Shown here: piece after piece, positions 32,940-43,061 of the stretch
How positions within the stretch are numbered: position 1 is the first letter of the stretch
How the letters are laid out: each line of letters opens with the position of its first letter
DNA from: Symsagittifera roscoffensis
Lineage: Eukaryota > Xenacoelomorpha > Acoela > Convolutidae
Direction: 5' to 3'
Length of the DNA: 64,000 bases
Assembly: GCF_963678635.1 (NCBI RefSeq)
Contig: NC_087068.1
Location: forward strand, 24,368,697 to 24,432,696
Program-made: the position numbers and the translations under genes
The notes under the pieces: generated by a model
Database searches by the model: none
What the model was told of the DNA's origin: nothing
The model's input: only the letters and a program-made list of their open reading frames with translations

Positions 32940-33800
32940 TGACTTACCTTTAGTCTGAACATTTTTTCAGCTCTTTTTCGAAAAACGTTTCCCAGAATTT
33001 GTTCTTTTTTGAGATCTTTGATGATGTATGAAGGAGGTTTTTTTGTAGATATTGCAGAAATTTCAAAAATTTCATCTGTGAACTGTGGTTTGTATCCTTT
33101 TGGAAACGGAATATCATTCGAAATTCTAACTCTTCTTTAATTTTGAATTTTGGTTTAGCATATTTCATGAACGACTTGTTATACAAAATTGATAAAAAAT
33201 CACTTTTTTAACATCTTTTGAAAATTTTCCAATTAATCGATTTTTGCGAAATTTGAATGTTGAAATAAACTGCTGCAATTTAGGAACAAACTTTTCACCA
33301 TGATTTTCAATATAACGATATATAATATGTTTTAAAGACTGTATTGCTCTCTCTGCAAATGCATCTTTTGTTTCACTCATTGTTGAGTAAATTTCAATGT
33401 CTTTCTCCTGGAAATTTTTTAAAAAACTTCCCGCATGTTTTGTTCCTTTACCAACCTATAGTTGTTCAGGACTGTTTTTCCGAGAAAAAGTTTTTTTGAA
33501 AGCTTTTAAGTGTCTTTGGCAAACTTTTTTTTCATTGTTTGAATTCTGACAAATCTCGAAAAAATATCCACAACAACTAATAAATACTTGACTCCATTGT
33601 TTTGACTAGCTAACATGTCTACAAAAGCCAAGTCCATACACCAGACTTCTTTGATATATTTAGAAAAAGCTTGAAGTCTTCGGAAACGCCTGATTGAGGG
33701 ACCAAATTTTGTATATGATGTCTTGGTTTGTAAAAGTTTTTCTACTTGCTGTTTTGATCAACCACTCGCTTTACTCAAGTTTTGAATAGAACCGTACGCA
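32940..33800 (-). pseudogene. INT: Polinton retroviral-type integrase, degraded
   Basis: The core shows WCMDLAFVDM with the first catalytic Asp (about 33630-33600), YLLVVVDIFSRFVRIQTM, an altered second-Asp region, and SETKDAFAERAIQSLKHII, where the E of FAER fits the third catalytic residue (about 33380-33340). The C-terminal part (33186-32950) continues in other frames with KPKFKIKEELEF and a chromatin-binding-like tail. A stop after FAKDT near 33510 and several frame changes break it. Polinton integrases make 6-bp target duplications on insertion. Confidence 0.8.
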
Positions 33801-33884
33801 GAACTGCCCCTAGAGTACAATCTGTTTAGTCTTACTTTTTCAGATTTTGAAAAGGGTCCAAGGTCCTAGGTCGTTTGCTTTGGC

Positions 33885-34760
33885 TTTCTTGTTAATAACA
33901 AGTTTAAAAAGAAGTTGAGTTGCTTCCAAAATAGTTTAAAAAATATCTGAAAAATTAGTGTTTTTTCGCTTTAGTGCACACACAAAGTCTACAAAAGATT
34001 ATTTTGTATCTCGATTATCTAATATGATAATGTCTGACTGAATGAGTTTAATTCTTGGAGAATTCACATTTGAATCAATAAGGTGCTTATTGATACTCGT
34101 TTCCCACCTCGCTTTTACAGCACTGTAAAAAGTATCAAAATTTTTTGGTACAATCTCCTCTTTTTCTTGTTTATCTTTCTTGTTAATAACAGGTTTGGGA
34201 GGAAGTTGAGTTGCTTCCAAAATAGTTTTAAAAATATCTGAAAAATTATTGTTTTTTCGCTTTAATGTACACACAAAGTCTACAAAAGATTATTTTGTAT
34301 ATCGATTATCTAATATGATAATGTCTGACTGAATGAGTTTAATTCTTGGAGAATTCACATTTGAATCAATAAGGTGCTTATTGATACTCGTTTCCCACCT
34401 CGCTTTTACAGCACTGTAATAAGTATCAAACTTTTTTGGTACAATCTCCTCTTTTTCTTGTTTATCTTTCTTGTTAATAACAAGTTTGGGAGGAAGTTGA
34501 GTTGCTTCCAAAATAGTTTTAAAAATATCTGGAAAATTAGTGTTTTTTTTGCTTTAGTGCACACACAAAGTCTACAAAAGATTATTTTGTATCTGGATTA
34601 TCTAATATGATAATGCCTGTTTGAATGAGTTTAATTCTTGGAGAATTCACACTTGAATCAATAAGGTGCTTATTGATACTCGTTTCCAACCTCGCTTTTA
34701 CAGCACTGTAAATAGTATCAAACTTTTTTGGTACAATCTCCTCTTTTTCTTGTTTGTTTC
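33885..34760. repeat. Triplicated 291-bp direct repeat inside the Polinton
   Basis: Three copies with anchors AATGAGTTTAATTCTTGGAG at 34041, 34332 and 34623. On the minus strand the first two stay open for about 70-90 codons, with KKDKQEKEEIVPK and SAVKARWETSINKHLIDSN; the third is partly broken. I do not recognise the encoded segment. It lies between ATPase and integrase. Confidence 0.85.
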
Positions 34761-34832
34761 AATTTTTGCTTTCTTGGAAGTGTACTTTATGATTGATAAA
34801 TTGCGTACGGAATTAAAACAAACGTTTCCATT

Positions 34833-35740
34833 CTAGGTTAATCTATCTTTGACAAAAGGGGTGATGGTAGATATCAATGGTAACCCTTTAATTGAACTTA
34901 AAATAATTCTTCTTTTGTGTAGAGGAGTTTTTTCTGTGTTAGTTCTGAAATTTTGTTTCAATAATTTACTTCGTCTTCTTTCCGAAGATCTCAAAGCTCT
35001 CCTCTTAATGGCTTTACTAAACACTGGCTCAGAAACTGAATGAAATCTTTTGGGCAATTGAGAATGAATTGTTTTCAAAGTATTAGTGAATATTTTTGAA
35101 ATATTAGGAGAATAGAGACGTATTGTGAACTCATCGTCCAGAAACTTTGTCTCTATTCCAGCTAATAAGTAAAATTTTGTTGAAATTGAGCCACTATTAG
35201 AGCAATACCTAAGTGAATCAACTGTTTTTGGGGTTAAAACAATAATTAAATGACAAAAAGTAACGGATGTTGCATCTTGATACCACTCTTTCAATTGAGA
35301 TCCTAGACCTAATTGTTGACTTAATGTATTGATTTGGAAAAATTCTCTCGGTCACTTGAACAAAACTATGTGTGTGTTTTGTAAATCTACATCTCTTCAG
35401 AATTTTCTTTGATGAAACAAATTGTGTTTGATGTATATTGTGTTCAGACACCTGTGTCTTCCAGCAGTGACAGTTTTTACCAACTCTTTGGAGTTTGAAA
35501 GTTTGTCACAAGAATCATCAAATATAAGCAGAAACTTAGTTCCGTTATTGGGAAGTTTTCGATCAAGCCAAAATCTACTCCTCGGACAAATTCAATGTTT
35601 TTTTTGCATTTGACTATAAAGAGGCTGATAATGTTAAAAAAAGTAAAAAAAACTTTATCGAATGCTGGTTGAATTGTACCAATTTTCAACCATCAAAAAA
35701 GATAAGATTTTCCAGATCCACTTGGACTAACTAAGGAAAT
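34833..35740 (-). pseudogene. ATP: Polinton FtsK/HerA-type packaging ATPase, degraded
   Basis: On the minus strand the Walker A segment LVSPSGSGKSY lies at about 35733-35702 and the Walker B segment FLLIFDDSCDKL at about 35540-35505, followed by TVTAGRHRCLN, the conserved sensor-like stretch of Polinton ATPases. The C-terminal part (35294-34833) is one open frame with MKEWYQDATSVT, LTPKTVDSLRYCSN and a basic tail. Frame changes occur near 35690, 35480, 35400 and 35300. The enzyme would package DNA into capsids. Confidence 0.8.
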
Positions 35741-36796
35741 AGAAATTTATTCTTTGGTAGATACTAACTTATTCATAGCTTTGGGGAAGTGGAGTATAAC
35801 CGACTAAACTTAATAAGATAGCTACCCAAACTGTCGTTTCATCACACGTTGTGGATAACATAGTTCGCACGATTAAACATACTAGTATCAAAACTATAAC
35901 AAAAATAGGCACAGAAAAACTAAAGGAGATCTATTACATGTGCGTCCAGACAATTTCCATGATTTCGTTCATGATTTTCTCCATCAAAAAGAAAAATTCC
36001 TAAAATTACCTGTTGTCACATTGATCGACCATCTTAACTCTAGAAAAAAAGTTGACAATGACGTTTAATTAAAGCTTAAAAAAGGAAGTAAATTAGGATT
36101 ATTATGATTTAAAAATTGTTAAAAAAACATCGAATCGATGTTCCGTATGCAAATGATTTTCTTTCCGTACAGTGAAGAGTTTTTGCATGTCGAAATGGGT
36201 AGTTGCTACACCTCCAATCATATTCTTTATCTTCAAATATCAAAAACTGAATTTTTGGGCTAGCGTAGTCATCCAAATTAATAATATTTGTTTCCAAAAA
36301 CTCTGACAGAATCTTACATTTTTGGTAACCTTTTGCGACAGTCTCCGTTTCTGTTTCTTCTGGATTTTCAATATTTTTTCAAGCTCAGGATGTTTTTCGT
36401 AACCCCTGCTCCAACTGATTCCATGAAGATGTTTTGTACATCAAGAAGATTGAGATGTTGGTTTAAGTTTTTAGGATTAAGAAAGAATTATCCTACATTT
36501 TGTCCATCCATCTTTATAATTTCCTAACTCTTTCACTATCTTTCACTTTCCTAACCATTCAATATCCAAAACAACCAGACTCAATCTGTTAACTGTTTTC
36601 TCTGGAGTTTTTTTGGTTAAACTGATTAGCAATCGAACAATGCTTATACTGATGAGGCAAAAATTTTAACATAAAAACTGAAAATAATGCTAGTCACGTG
36701 ACCAAGAAAGCACGAACTGGAAAGACTAGATGCAAAAAAACAATACCCAGGTCCTTTTTTCTTTCACAGATCGAGCGGAGTCTTTTAAAATTGCAC
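35741..36796. other. Region upstream of the ATPase, unassigned
   Basis: A minus frame at 36297-36109 (62 codons, with FEDKEYDWRCSNYPF) is the only notable open stretch and is not recognised. It may be eroded Polinton coding sequence. Confidence 0.3.
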
Positions 36797-37019
36797 GTAG
36801 TCTAAAGATTTTGGAGTTTGCAAAAAACTAATCCATACAGGATTTTCCGTATCCAATAAGACCTCCAAAAAAAAAATTTTGGTCCATTTCTTTCAAATTT
36901 ATGTCAGGGTCTAAAACAAAACAGGTACAAGGAAATCAGTTTTTTTTTTCGTATTTGACGAAAAATCTTGCTTTATAATCTCAAAAATTCTTAGAGTCTC
37001 GTTCAATTTCTGTACGTTA

Positions 37020-37145
37020 GTTTTCTACAGCGCATTCGTCAATAATGATGCAAGTTTTTTTGTATATCTCTAGGTCACATAAAAATGAAGGAAGTATATC
37101 GAGTTTTTTATCACATTTCTCTATTTGTAGTTGTAAAGATTGATT
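37020..37145 (-). other. Open segment with Walker B-like motif
   Basis: A minus frame from about 37140 to 37022 reads LDILPSFLCDLEIYKK then TCIIIDECAVE, a hydrophobic strand followed by DE as in Walker B of many ATPases, then a stop. A GGLIGYGKS loop lies further downstream on the same strand (about 36880-36853), the wrong order for a standard P-loop ATPase. Copy B keeps the surroundings but has N for K in the loop. Family unknown. Confidence 0.3.
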
Positions 37146-37492
37146 TTTTTTCCCTTGATTTCCATTTCTACGATATTTTATAAGTTCTATATTTTTAAAA
37201 TTGGATCTGTATTTTATGTGGTTTTTTCAAAATGAAATATTCGCGAGTCTAGGTCCAATTTCTGCAAGTTTGGTAAATTTTGTGATTCTACAATTGTTAG
37301 CAAAATTTTCTTCTAGAGCAAAATGAAAAAGTCCCAATTTATTGTTAAGCTTTAAGATAAAACTTCTTGAAAAACTAATACTCCAACTCATACTGCTCAA
37401 CGCGAATATCAAACGAAAAATGGTTTTGAGAATAAATATTTAAATTACAAGACAAAAAAGTTAATAACAGAATTTATTGTGCTTTACGGTTC

Positions 37493-37791
37493 TCAACAAA
37501 CATATATTCTCCCAAAATTTGGGACAGTTCTTTCATTGTAGAGAGGTTTGTTTACATTGTATTTCTTGATCGTCACACAAACTTGTCTTCTATTGTAAGT
37601 TGCTATGTCATACACTTTATTGCAGTTGGCAAGCTCCTGGTCCATAGTTGACTCTTTGTCAGAAGTGAGTTCCAATATAGGAACGAGTCCACGGTTTTCA
37701 GCATCGCGAATAAGAGTATTTCTAATTGTCGAGATTGTTTCTCCTTGTTTTTCACCAAGATAGACCTGCTGTCTTTTTTGAGTTGTCCCAA
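37493..37791 (-). pseudogene. Unrecognised broken protein, copy A
   Basis: Two minus frames, one (37791-37603) with SRSILVKNKEKQSRQLEILL and the next (37675-37493) with DIATYNRRQVCVTIKKYNVN, look like parts of one protein split by a frame change. Both are preserved in copy B. Function unknown; being beside Polinton genes, it may be a Polinton cargo gene. Confidence 0.35.
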
Positions 37792-38379
37792 CTCATTTTT
37801 CTTAAATAGTTGAAAGCAAGGTTCAAAATAAGTTTTCCCCTTGTAGGATTTGTTATACCCAGCAAATCTCCCAATTCTTAGTTGACATTTGACAATTCAA
37901 TATAATTAGAGTTTTAATAAGAAAACAGACTAATCAGATGAAAAATAAATGCGAGAAATGGTTTTGAGATTATATGAAAATGGAAGTAAGCAATATGAGT
38001 CATTCCATAACAATAAAAGGAAATAGAACTATAATTTAAACTTTTGAACGAAGTTTCCAAAATAGAATTGTGTAGGGCTTAGTGTTCTCATATAAACCCA
38101 AAATTCTCAGCAAAAATCACTGTTCCGGATGGCTGCTGCTATGTGCCAAGCTTTTCTCAGCTTTTATTCAGAGTATTGTCAAAAATTGCTATTTATTTCC
38201 GTTTCCAGTGATTTTTACGAAAAAAATTATACTAACCAATATTTTTTTGTCTTCACCCATATTTTTTACTATTCCTTGGAAAATTGTAAGTTCACCCTAC
38301 TTCTGATTGGTTCAGCTTTTGATAAAATTTTACAACGATTGAGTAATTTTCTTTTCACATACCAAACTATCATTTGTCT

Positions 38380-38855
38380 TTACAAACGTCACTAACCAGA
38401 AACTAGCTAACCAGAAACTAGCCTCCACACAAACTAGCGGTTCAGCTTTTCTGGAAAGAGTTCCTAAAGTACAAAACTCAAGACATTCAAACGTCACAAG
38501 CCAGAAACTAGCTTCCGCACAAACGTCACTAATCAGAAAATAGCTTCCACACAAACTATCAGTTCAGCTTTTTTGGGAAGAGTTCCTAAAGTATAAAACT
38601 CAAGACATTCAAATGTCACCAGCCAGAAACTAGCTTCCTCACAAACGTCACTAACCAGAAATTAGCTTCCACACATACTATCGGTTCAACTTTTCTGGAT
38701 AGAGTTCTTAAAGTACAAAACTCAAAACATTCAAACGTCACAAGCCAGAAACTAGCTTCCGCACAAACGTCACTAATCGGAAAATAGCTTCCACACAAAC
38801 TATCGGTTCAGCTTTTCTGGAAAGAGTTCGTAAAGTACAAAACTCAAAATATGAA
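38380..38855. repeat. 122-bp tandem repeat, four units (copy A)
   Basis: GGTTCAGCTTTTCTGG-like anchors at 38441, 38562, 38684 and 38806. Each unit also has two CCAGAAACTAGCTTCC-like words. The minus strand stays open through parts of it. Confidence 0.9.
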
Positions 38856-39044
38856 CATGGTTTGTTAAAAAAATATACTGACTTATTGATAGTAATGGAT
38901 GTGTTAATAGTGATGTCAATTTTTTAATGAAAAAAGTTTTTTTTGGTAATCCATCTATTTTATCTCAAATTCTTGCAAAAAAGTTCACCGCTGCCAAGGA
39001 ATTTGCAAAAATCTCTTCAAACTTGTAAGCAAGATGTAATGTTT

Positions 39045-39340
39045 CTTCTGGTTTTCAACAAAATGCAAAAAAGGTTTCAATTGTTTTAACAAGATGCCAA
39101 AAGTGTTTCACTTCTTTTGACAAGATGCGAAAAGTGTTTCAGTTTTTTTCGACAAAATGTGAAAAGTATTTCAATTTTTTCGACAAAATGCGAAAATTGT
39201 TTCATTTGTATTTCACAAAATGCGAAAAATTTTTCATTTTTTTTTTGACAAGATGCGAAAAAGGTTTCACTTTTTTCGATAAAATGCAAAAACTGTTTCA
39301 ATTTTTTCTACAAAGTTTCTACAGAGTTTTTTGGACAAGA
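39045..39340. repeat. 38-40-bp tandem repeat, about eight units (copy A)
   Basis: Units of the form TTTTTCGACAAAATGCGAAA followed by AGTGTTTCA. The period is close to 39, so both strands keep a long open frame (39125-39388 plus, 39301-39086 minus) purely through repeat structure. Confidence 0.85.
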
Positions 39341-39589
39341 TGTAAAAAAAACCATCAGATCTTTTTTACTCGTGCACAAATTTTCTAGTGTTTTTCCTAT
39401 TATATGAGCAAAAAGTATTCAATATTCTTAAAATATGAGCGAGTTCAGAGCACTAAATTTAACACTGATTGTTTTTCAATGATTTACCCTGAACCTCTCA
39501 TCTATTCTCATAATCAAAAAGAAAATGAAGAAACTAATTAATTACAAAGAACGAAGTTAATATCAAACAACAATTATTTACAAAAACAC

Positions 39590-39901
39590 TTATTCAAAGA
39601 GCTGTCGAGCAGCAGAAGAGTTCTGGAGGTTCTCTAAAGAACGCAGAGCTGCATGAGGTTCCATCGCTGGTGGTTGTTGTCGAGGGGTGTTTTGACGCGT
39701 CATTGTTTCTGAGAAACCCTCATCTTCATCTGTTGTCATGGGGTTTTCGGCTGATCCCATCTCCTCCTCCAAAGGAAATTGGAAGTCTTCGACTGGTTGA
39801 GCCTCATATCTAGAGTCAGGAGTGTCGGGGTAGTTCATTCCCACTTTCTCCATCATTTGCATTTCTCCAAGTTGGCTCTCTGTCATGTATACTTGCGTCA
39901 T
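39590..39901 (-). CDS. Hypothetical acidic 103-residue protein (copy A)
   Basis: The frame starts MTQVYMTESQLGEMQMMEKV, continues with YPDTPDSRYEAQPVEDFQFP and ends in a Ser/Thr/Pro/Gln-rich acidic tail. It is distinctly richer in G+C than its surroundings and its codon use looks like coding DNA. A second open frame without ATG lies just upstream on the same strand (about 40080-39937, with CKNFRLIQYKFKSERQSLEF and FFWHEWAF), separated by a few bases and a frame change, so this could be the last exon of a longer gene. No family recognised. Confidence 0.45.
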   Translation of the reverse strand: MTQVYMTESQLGEMQMMEKVGMNYPDTPDSRYEAQPVEDFQFPLEEEMGSAENPMTTDEDEGFSETMTRQNTPRQQPPAMEPHAALRSLENLQNSSAARQLFE

Positions 39902-40296
39902 ATGTTGTTCGTTGAAATCCCTTCACATCACCTCCACCATGTGCCAGAATTAGATTGGAATGCCCATTCGTGCCAGAAAAACTCGAGAGACTGTCTCTCG
40001 GACTTGAATTTGTACTGGATCAAGCGAAAATTTTTACAGAGTACATTAGGTTGCTGTTTTGCACTGATAAGATCATTTTGAGCAATAGGTTGAGTAAACA
40101 GATAAAAACAAGAATAATTTAGAGCTGGGAGGGGGTAGCTGACGGAAGATAAATTGAAACTAAGGTATTGAGAGCTGAGAGAGGAGGTAAATAACGGTAA
40201 TTTAGAATAAAATATATTGATTTTTATTCAGGAGTGAGGGGTACCTTCAACGCGAATGTGTGGGTTTACCTAATTGATTTTCCTTATTTAGATTGT

Positions 40297-40450
40297 AGCC
40301 GTGTCCAATCAGACTTCAGCATTTTTAAACGGAATTCTTGCATAAAAGTCGTGTCCAATCGGAAAAAAAACTCCAGTTTAGGTACTTTTCACACATTGTC
40401 GTTTCCAATCACAAACAGAACCGTTTTTTTAGTTGTCGTATCCAATCAGA
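40297..40450. promoter_or_regulatory. Four spaced CCAATC words (copy A)
   Basis: GTGTCCAATC-like words at 40301, 40351, 40401 and 40439, spaced 50, 50 and 38 bases, three of them preceded by GTCGTGT or GTCGT. The same CCAATCAGA appears inverted ahead of several polymerase fragments. They resemble CCAAT boxes; a promoter for a minus-strand gene at 39.6-40.1 kb is possible. Confidence 0.4.
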
Positions 40451-40641
40451 GGACACTTTTAAGGGCTTCAATTTTCCAAATAAGTAAAAGTATACATAAA
40501 AACAATCGCAAAAATAAATGACCAAAAGTTGTGTGCTGTAAAAATAAGGAAAATTGCCGATATAAATAACAAAAAAAAAGAAAATTAGAACAAATAGCAT
40601 TTCCAAAATTTTTTTCATCAAGTTAGCTGTATTTTTTGTGT

Positions 40642-40947
40642 TTAATCAGTGAGAAAATCCAGATTTATGAGTAGATATTCAAGTTCTTTAATTTTGATTA
40701 AGATTTGAGAGGACAACTCAAATTTGATGAAATTTTCAAAGCAAATCTCTGGAAAGCTGAATCCAAACCTGATCAAGCTGGATTTTGAGCTTTGAAAATC
40801 TTTAATGAAATGAAGGAAAACAGAACTTTGCTGGGGAGTTCTTACAAATTTTGATATCGGGTAAGGATTAAAAAGAGTCTTCGATATACTATAATACGAT
40901 TTTTTGATCATCTTCAGACTTTCGAGAATAAATAATTTTTTTTCCAC
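40642..40947 (-). CDS. Conserved minus-strand ORF of the array (101 codons), unrecognised
   Basis: The frame contains SYYSISKTLFNPYPISKF and FIKDFQSSKSSLI and recurs opposite to the polymerase fragments in every array unit, staying open in eight of nine copies. Just upstream on the same strand another frame (for example 46029-45826, with RLRKGLFKGTYSIKEF) is also shared, so both may be pieces of one Polinton protein split by a frame change. No family recognised. Differences between copies are often amino-acid changing, so current selection is doubtful. Confidence 0.4.
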   Translation of the reverse strand: MEKKLFILESLKMIKKSYYSISKTLFNPYPISKFVRTPQQSSVFLHFIKDFQSSKSSLIRFGFSFPEICFENFIKFELSSQILIKIKELEYLLINLDFLTD

Positions 40948-41407
40948 GTGAGGTGTAATTCAGCCGTACGTTTAAAGCTTCAATACGCAATATGTGGATC
41001 GAAAGTAAACTCTTTGATTGAGTAATTTCCTTTAAAGAGACCTTTACTTAGTCGGGTAACTCTATTTTGTAAAAAAAAAAACATCCAAAAAATTTGAAAA
41101 TTTGAAAGCCAACATCTTTTTCATCAATAAGAAAATCAATTGCAATGTTTTATTTTTTCTTGTAAAGTAACTCGACGAAATTCAAATGTTTTCAATAGAC
41201 ATTTTTCAAATCATTCTAATTTCTTTTACGTTAAAAGCAATCGCTCTATACTTTGTCTCACTACTTGAAATTATTTGCAAATTTTTTCATTAATTCTAAG
41301 TAAATATAATTTTGTTAATTTTTTTGGGACATTTTAAATCTCCCAATTTGATATGTACCAAGTACTAACTGCTTTATATTAATACTTAATAATTCTCCCG
41401 TTTTTAG

Positions 41408-41990
41408 ATGTCGTCGCTGAATAGAAACGAAAAGTGCAGTGTGGGGACTGTGGAAACATGTATCTTCGTGGAAAGCGCAGACTTGAAAAAAATTGTGGAG
41501 GAGCAAGGGGATTTGTGTGCAGATATTCCCACAGAAGAATTGAAAGCAACGAAAACAACTCTTAATAATTGCTTTTGTTTCCAGCTTGGAACTTCTGGCT
41601 GAAAAACGCAAATTACAAATGAGAACCAATTTTCAAGAAATCGAAAATTTTATCAACGACCGAGTCAAAAAGTTCTTTGATAAACTTAATGCTAGAACTC
41701 TAACTGAAAGACAAGAAGTCTTCGATTATGAAGATGAATGTGCTGAAAATGAAGAAGAGGATGATACGTCTACGCAATCCTTAAGAATTAAAAAAAATCA
41801 GCTGATCGACTTGAAACAGCATTTAGAACGCTATGTTAATACCTTACCATTGTTCGGCTTCAATAGCGGCAGATGCGATCTGAATCTTCTCAAGTCTTAT
41901 TTGATCCCGTATCTTATACGTGACAAAGAAATCGATCCAACAGTCCTTAAAAAAGCAAGTGATTTCATTTTATTAGTATATGTTGGGGTT
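41408..41990 (+). pseudogene. POLB: Polinton DNA polymerase B fragment, unit 1 (internally deleted)
   Basis: Starts at an ATG directly after a TTTTTAG acceptor-like tract. A short N-terminal piece (to about 41520) is joined to the exonuclease part, so the whole middle with the Exo I motif is deleted. The second part (41586 on) keeps NQLIDLKQHLERYVN and the Exo II-like FGFNSGRCDLN, then IDPTVLKKASDF, as in protein-primed Polinton polymerases. The frame then enters an unrelated repeat. No palm domain follows. Confidence 0.72.
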
Positions 41991-42180
41991 GATCAGGGGG
42001 TGGTTGCTGACCCCCATGTATTAACAAAGGCTATAGAGTATCCGGTCAGCAACCTATGTATTAAGATAAGGAATAGGTTTCCCTATGTATTAAGAGAGGG
42101 ATTAGGTTTCCTATGTATAAAGATGGTAAGGTTTGAGATGGTAAATTTCAGAAAAAATTTTGGCGCCCGATCTTACCATG
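41988..42180 (+). repeat. Post-polymerase repeat, unit 1
   Basis: Begins GCTGACCCCCATGTATTAAC-like sequence after a TGATCAGGGGG word, then three to four diverged CTATGTATTAAGATAGGGA units of 22-26 bp, then TTTTGGCGCCCGATCTTACC. It replaces the continuation of the polymerase frame. Confidence 0.8.
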
Positions 42181-42464
42181 TTTTAAGATCCTCCACACCA
42201 ATCCAATAGGATATAGATTTCTCAATGTATAAAGATATGTTTTTTAAACCGTTCTAAACAATTTGAAGTTGTATTGAAATTGTCTGAAACTATGCTGAAA
42301 CCTAACTGAAGCTTCAAAGAAGAAATCAATTTGTTCAGAAAAAAAAAACAAAATTACTGTGAATTGTTATTTTACATTTCAAAAGTTAAATAACATATAA
42401 ATCTTTGCATCGTAGAAAGTTTCATAACAGAAAGTTAGAACAAGCAGCATTTCCACAATTTTTT

Positions 42465-42830
42465 TCATCAAGTTAGTTGAATTTTTTGTGTGTAATCAAT
42501 AAAAAATGCAGGTTTATGAGTAGATATGAAAGTTCTTCAATTTTGATTTAGATTTGAGAGGATAACTCAAAGTTGATGAAATTTTCAAAGCAATTCTCTG
42601 GAAAGCCGAATCCAAGACTGATCAAGCTGGATTTTGAGCTTTGAAAATCTTTATTTAAATCAAGGAAAACAGAGTTTGCTGGGGAGTTCTTACAAATTTT
42701 GATATCGGGTAAGGATTAAAAAGAGTCTTCGATATACTATAATACGAATTTTTGATCATCTTTAGACTTTCGAGAATAAATAAATTTTCTTTCCACGTGA
42801 GGTGTAATTCAGCCGTAAGTTTAAAGCTTT
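42465..42830 (-). pseudogene. Conserved minus-strand ORF, broken copy
   Basis: Nucleotide match to the neighbouring copies, but the frame is interrupted (for example a base lost near 42670). Confidence 0.5.
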
Positions 42831-43061
42831 AATACGCAATATCTGGATCAAAAGTAAACTTTTTGATCGAGTAAGTTCCTTTAAAAAGACCTTTACGTAG
42901 TCGGGTAACTCTAATTCGTACAAAAAAAACGTCCCAAAAATTTGAAAAAATTAAAGTCAACATCTATTTCGTCAATAAGAAAATCAATTGCAATTTTTTC
43001 TTTTTTCTTGTAAAGTAACTCGACGAAATTCATAGAATAGACATGATATAAAAAATGTTTT

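Larger units (their letters stand above)
36797..41407. repeat. Segmental duplication, copy A
   Basis: Matches 46103-50631 in order. The offset falls from about 9,306 at the left end to 9,058 at 39.6-40.6 kb because internal tandem repeats differ in copy number. It ends where a polymerase fragment begins. Confidence 0.85.

Noticed and set aside
36853-36880. GGLIGYGKS as a Walker A motif of a new ATPase
   Set aside because: It follows rather than precedes the Walker B-like motif, and the lysine is lost in the duplicate copy; reported only as a curiosity.
39045-39340. CRISPR-like array
   Set aside because: Units are contiguous 39-bp tandem repeats without unique spacers, in a eukaryotic context.
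41988-42180. Post-polymerase repeat as a Polinton terminal inverted repeat
   Set aside because: The copy beyond the other side of the gene cluster (28281) has the same orientation, not inverted.
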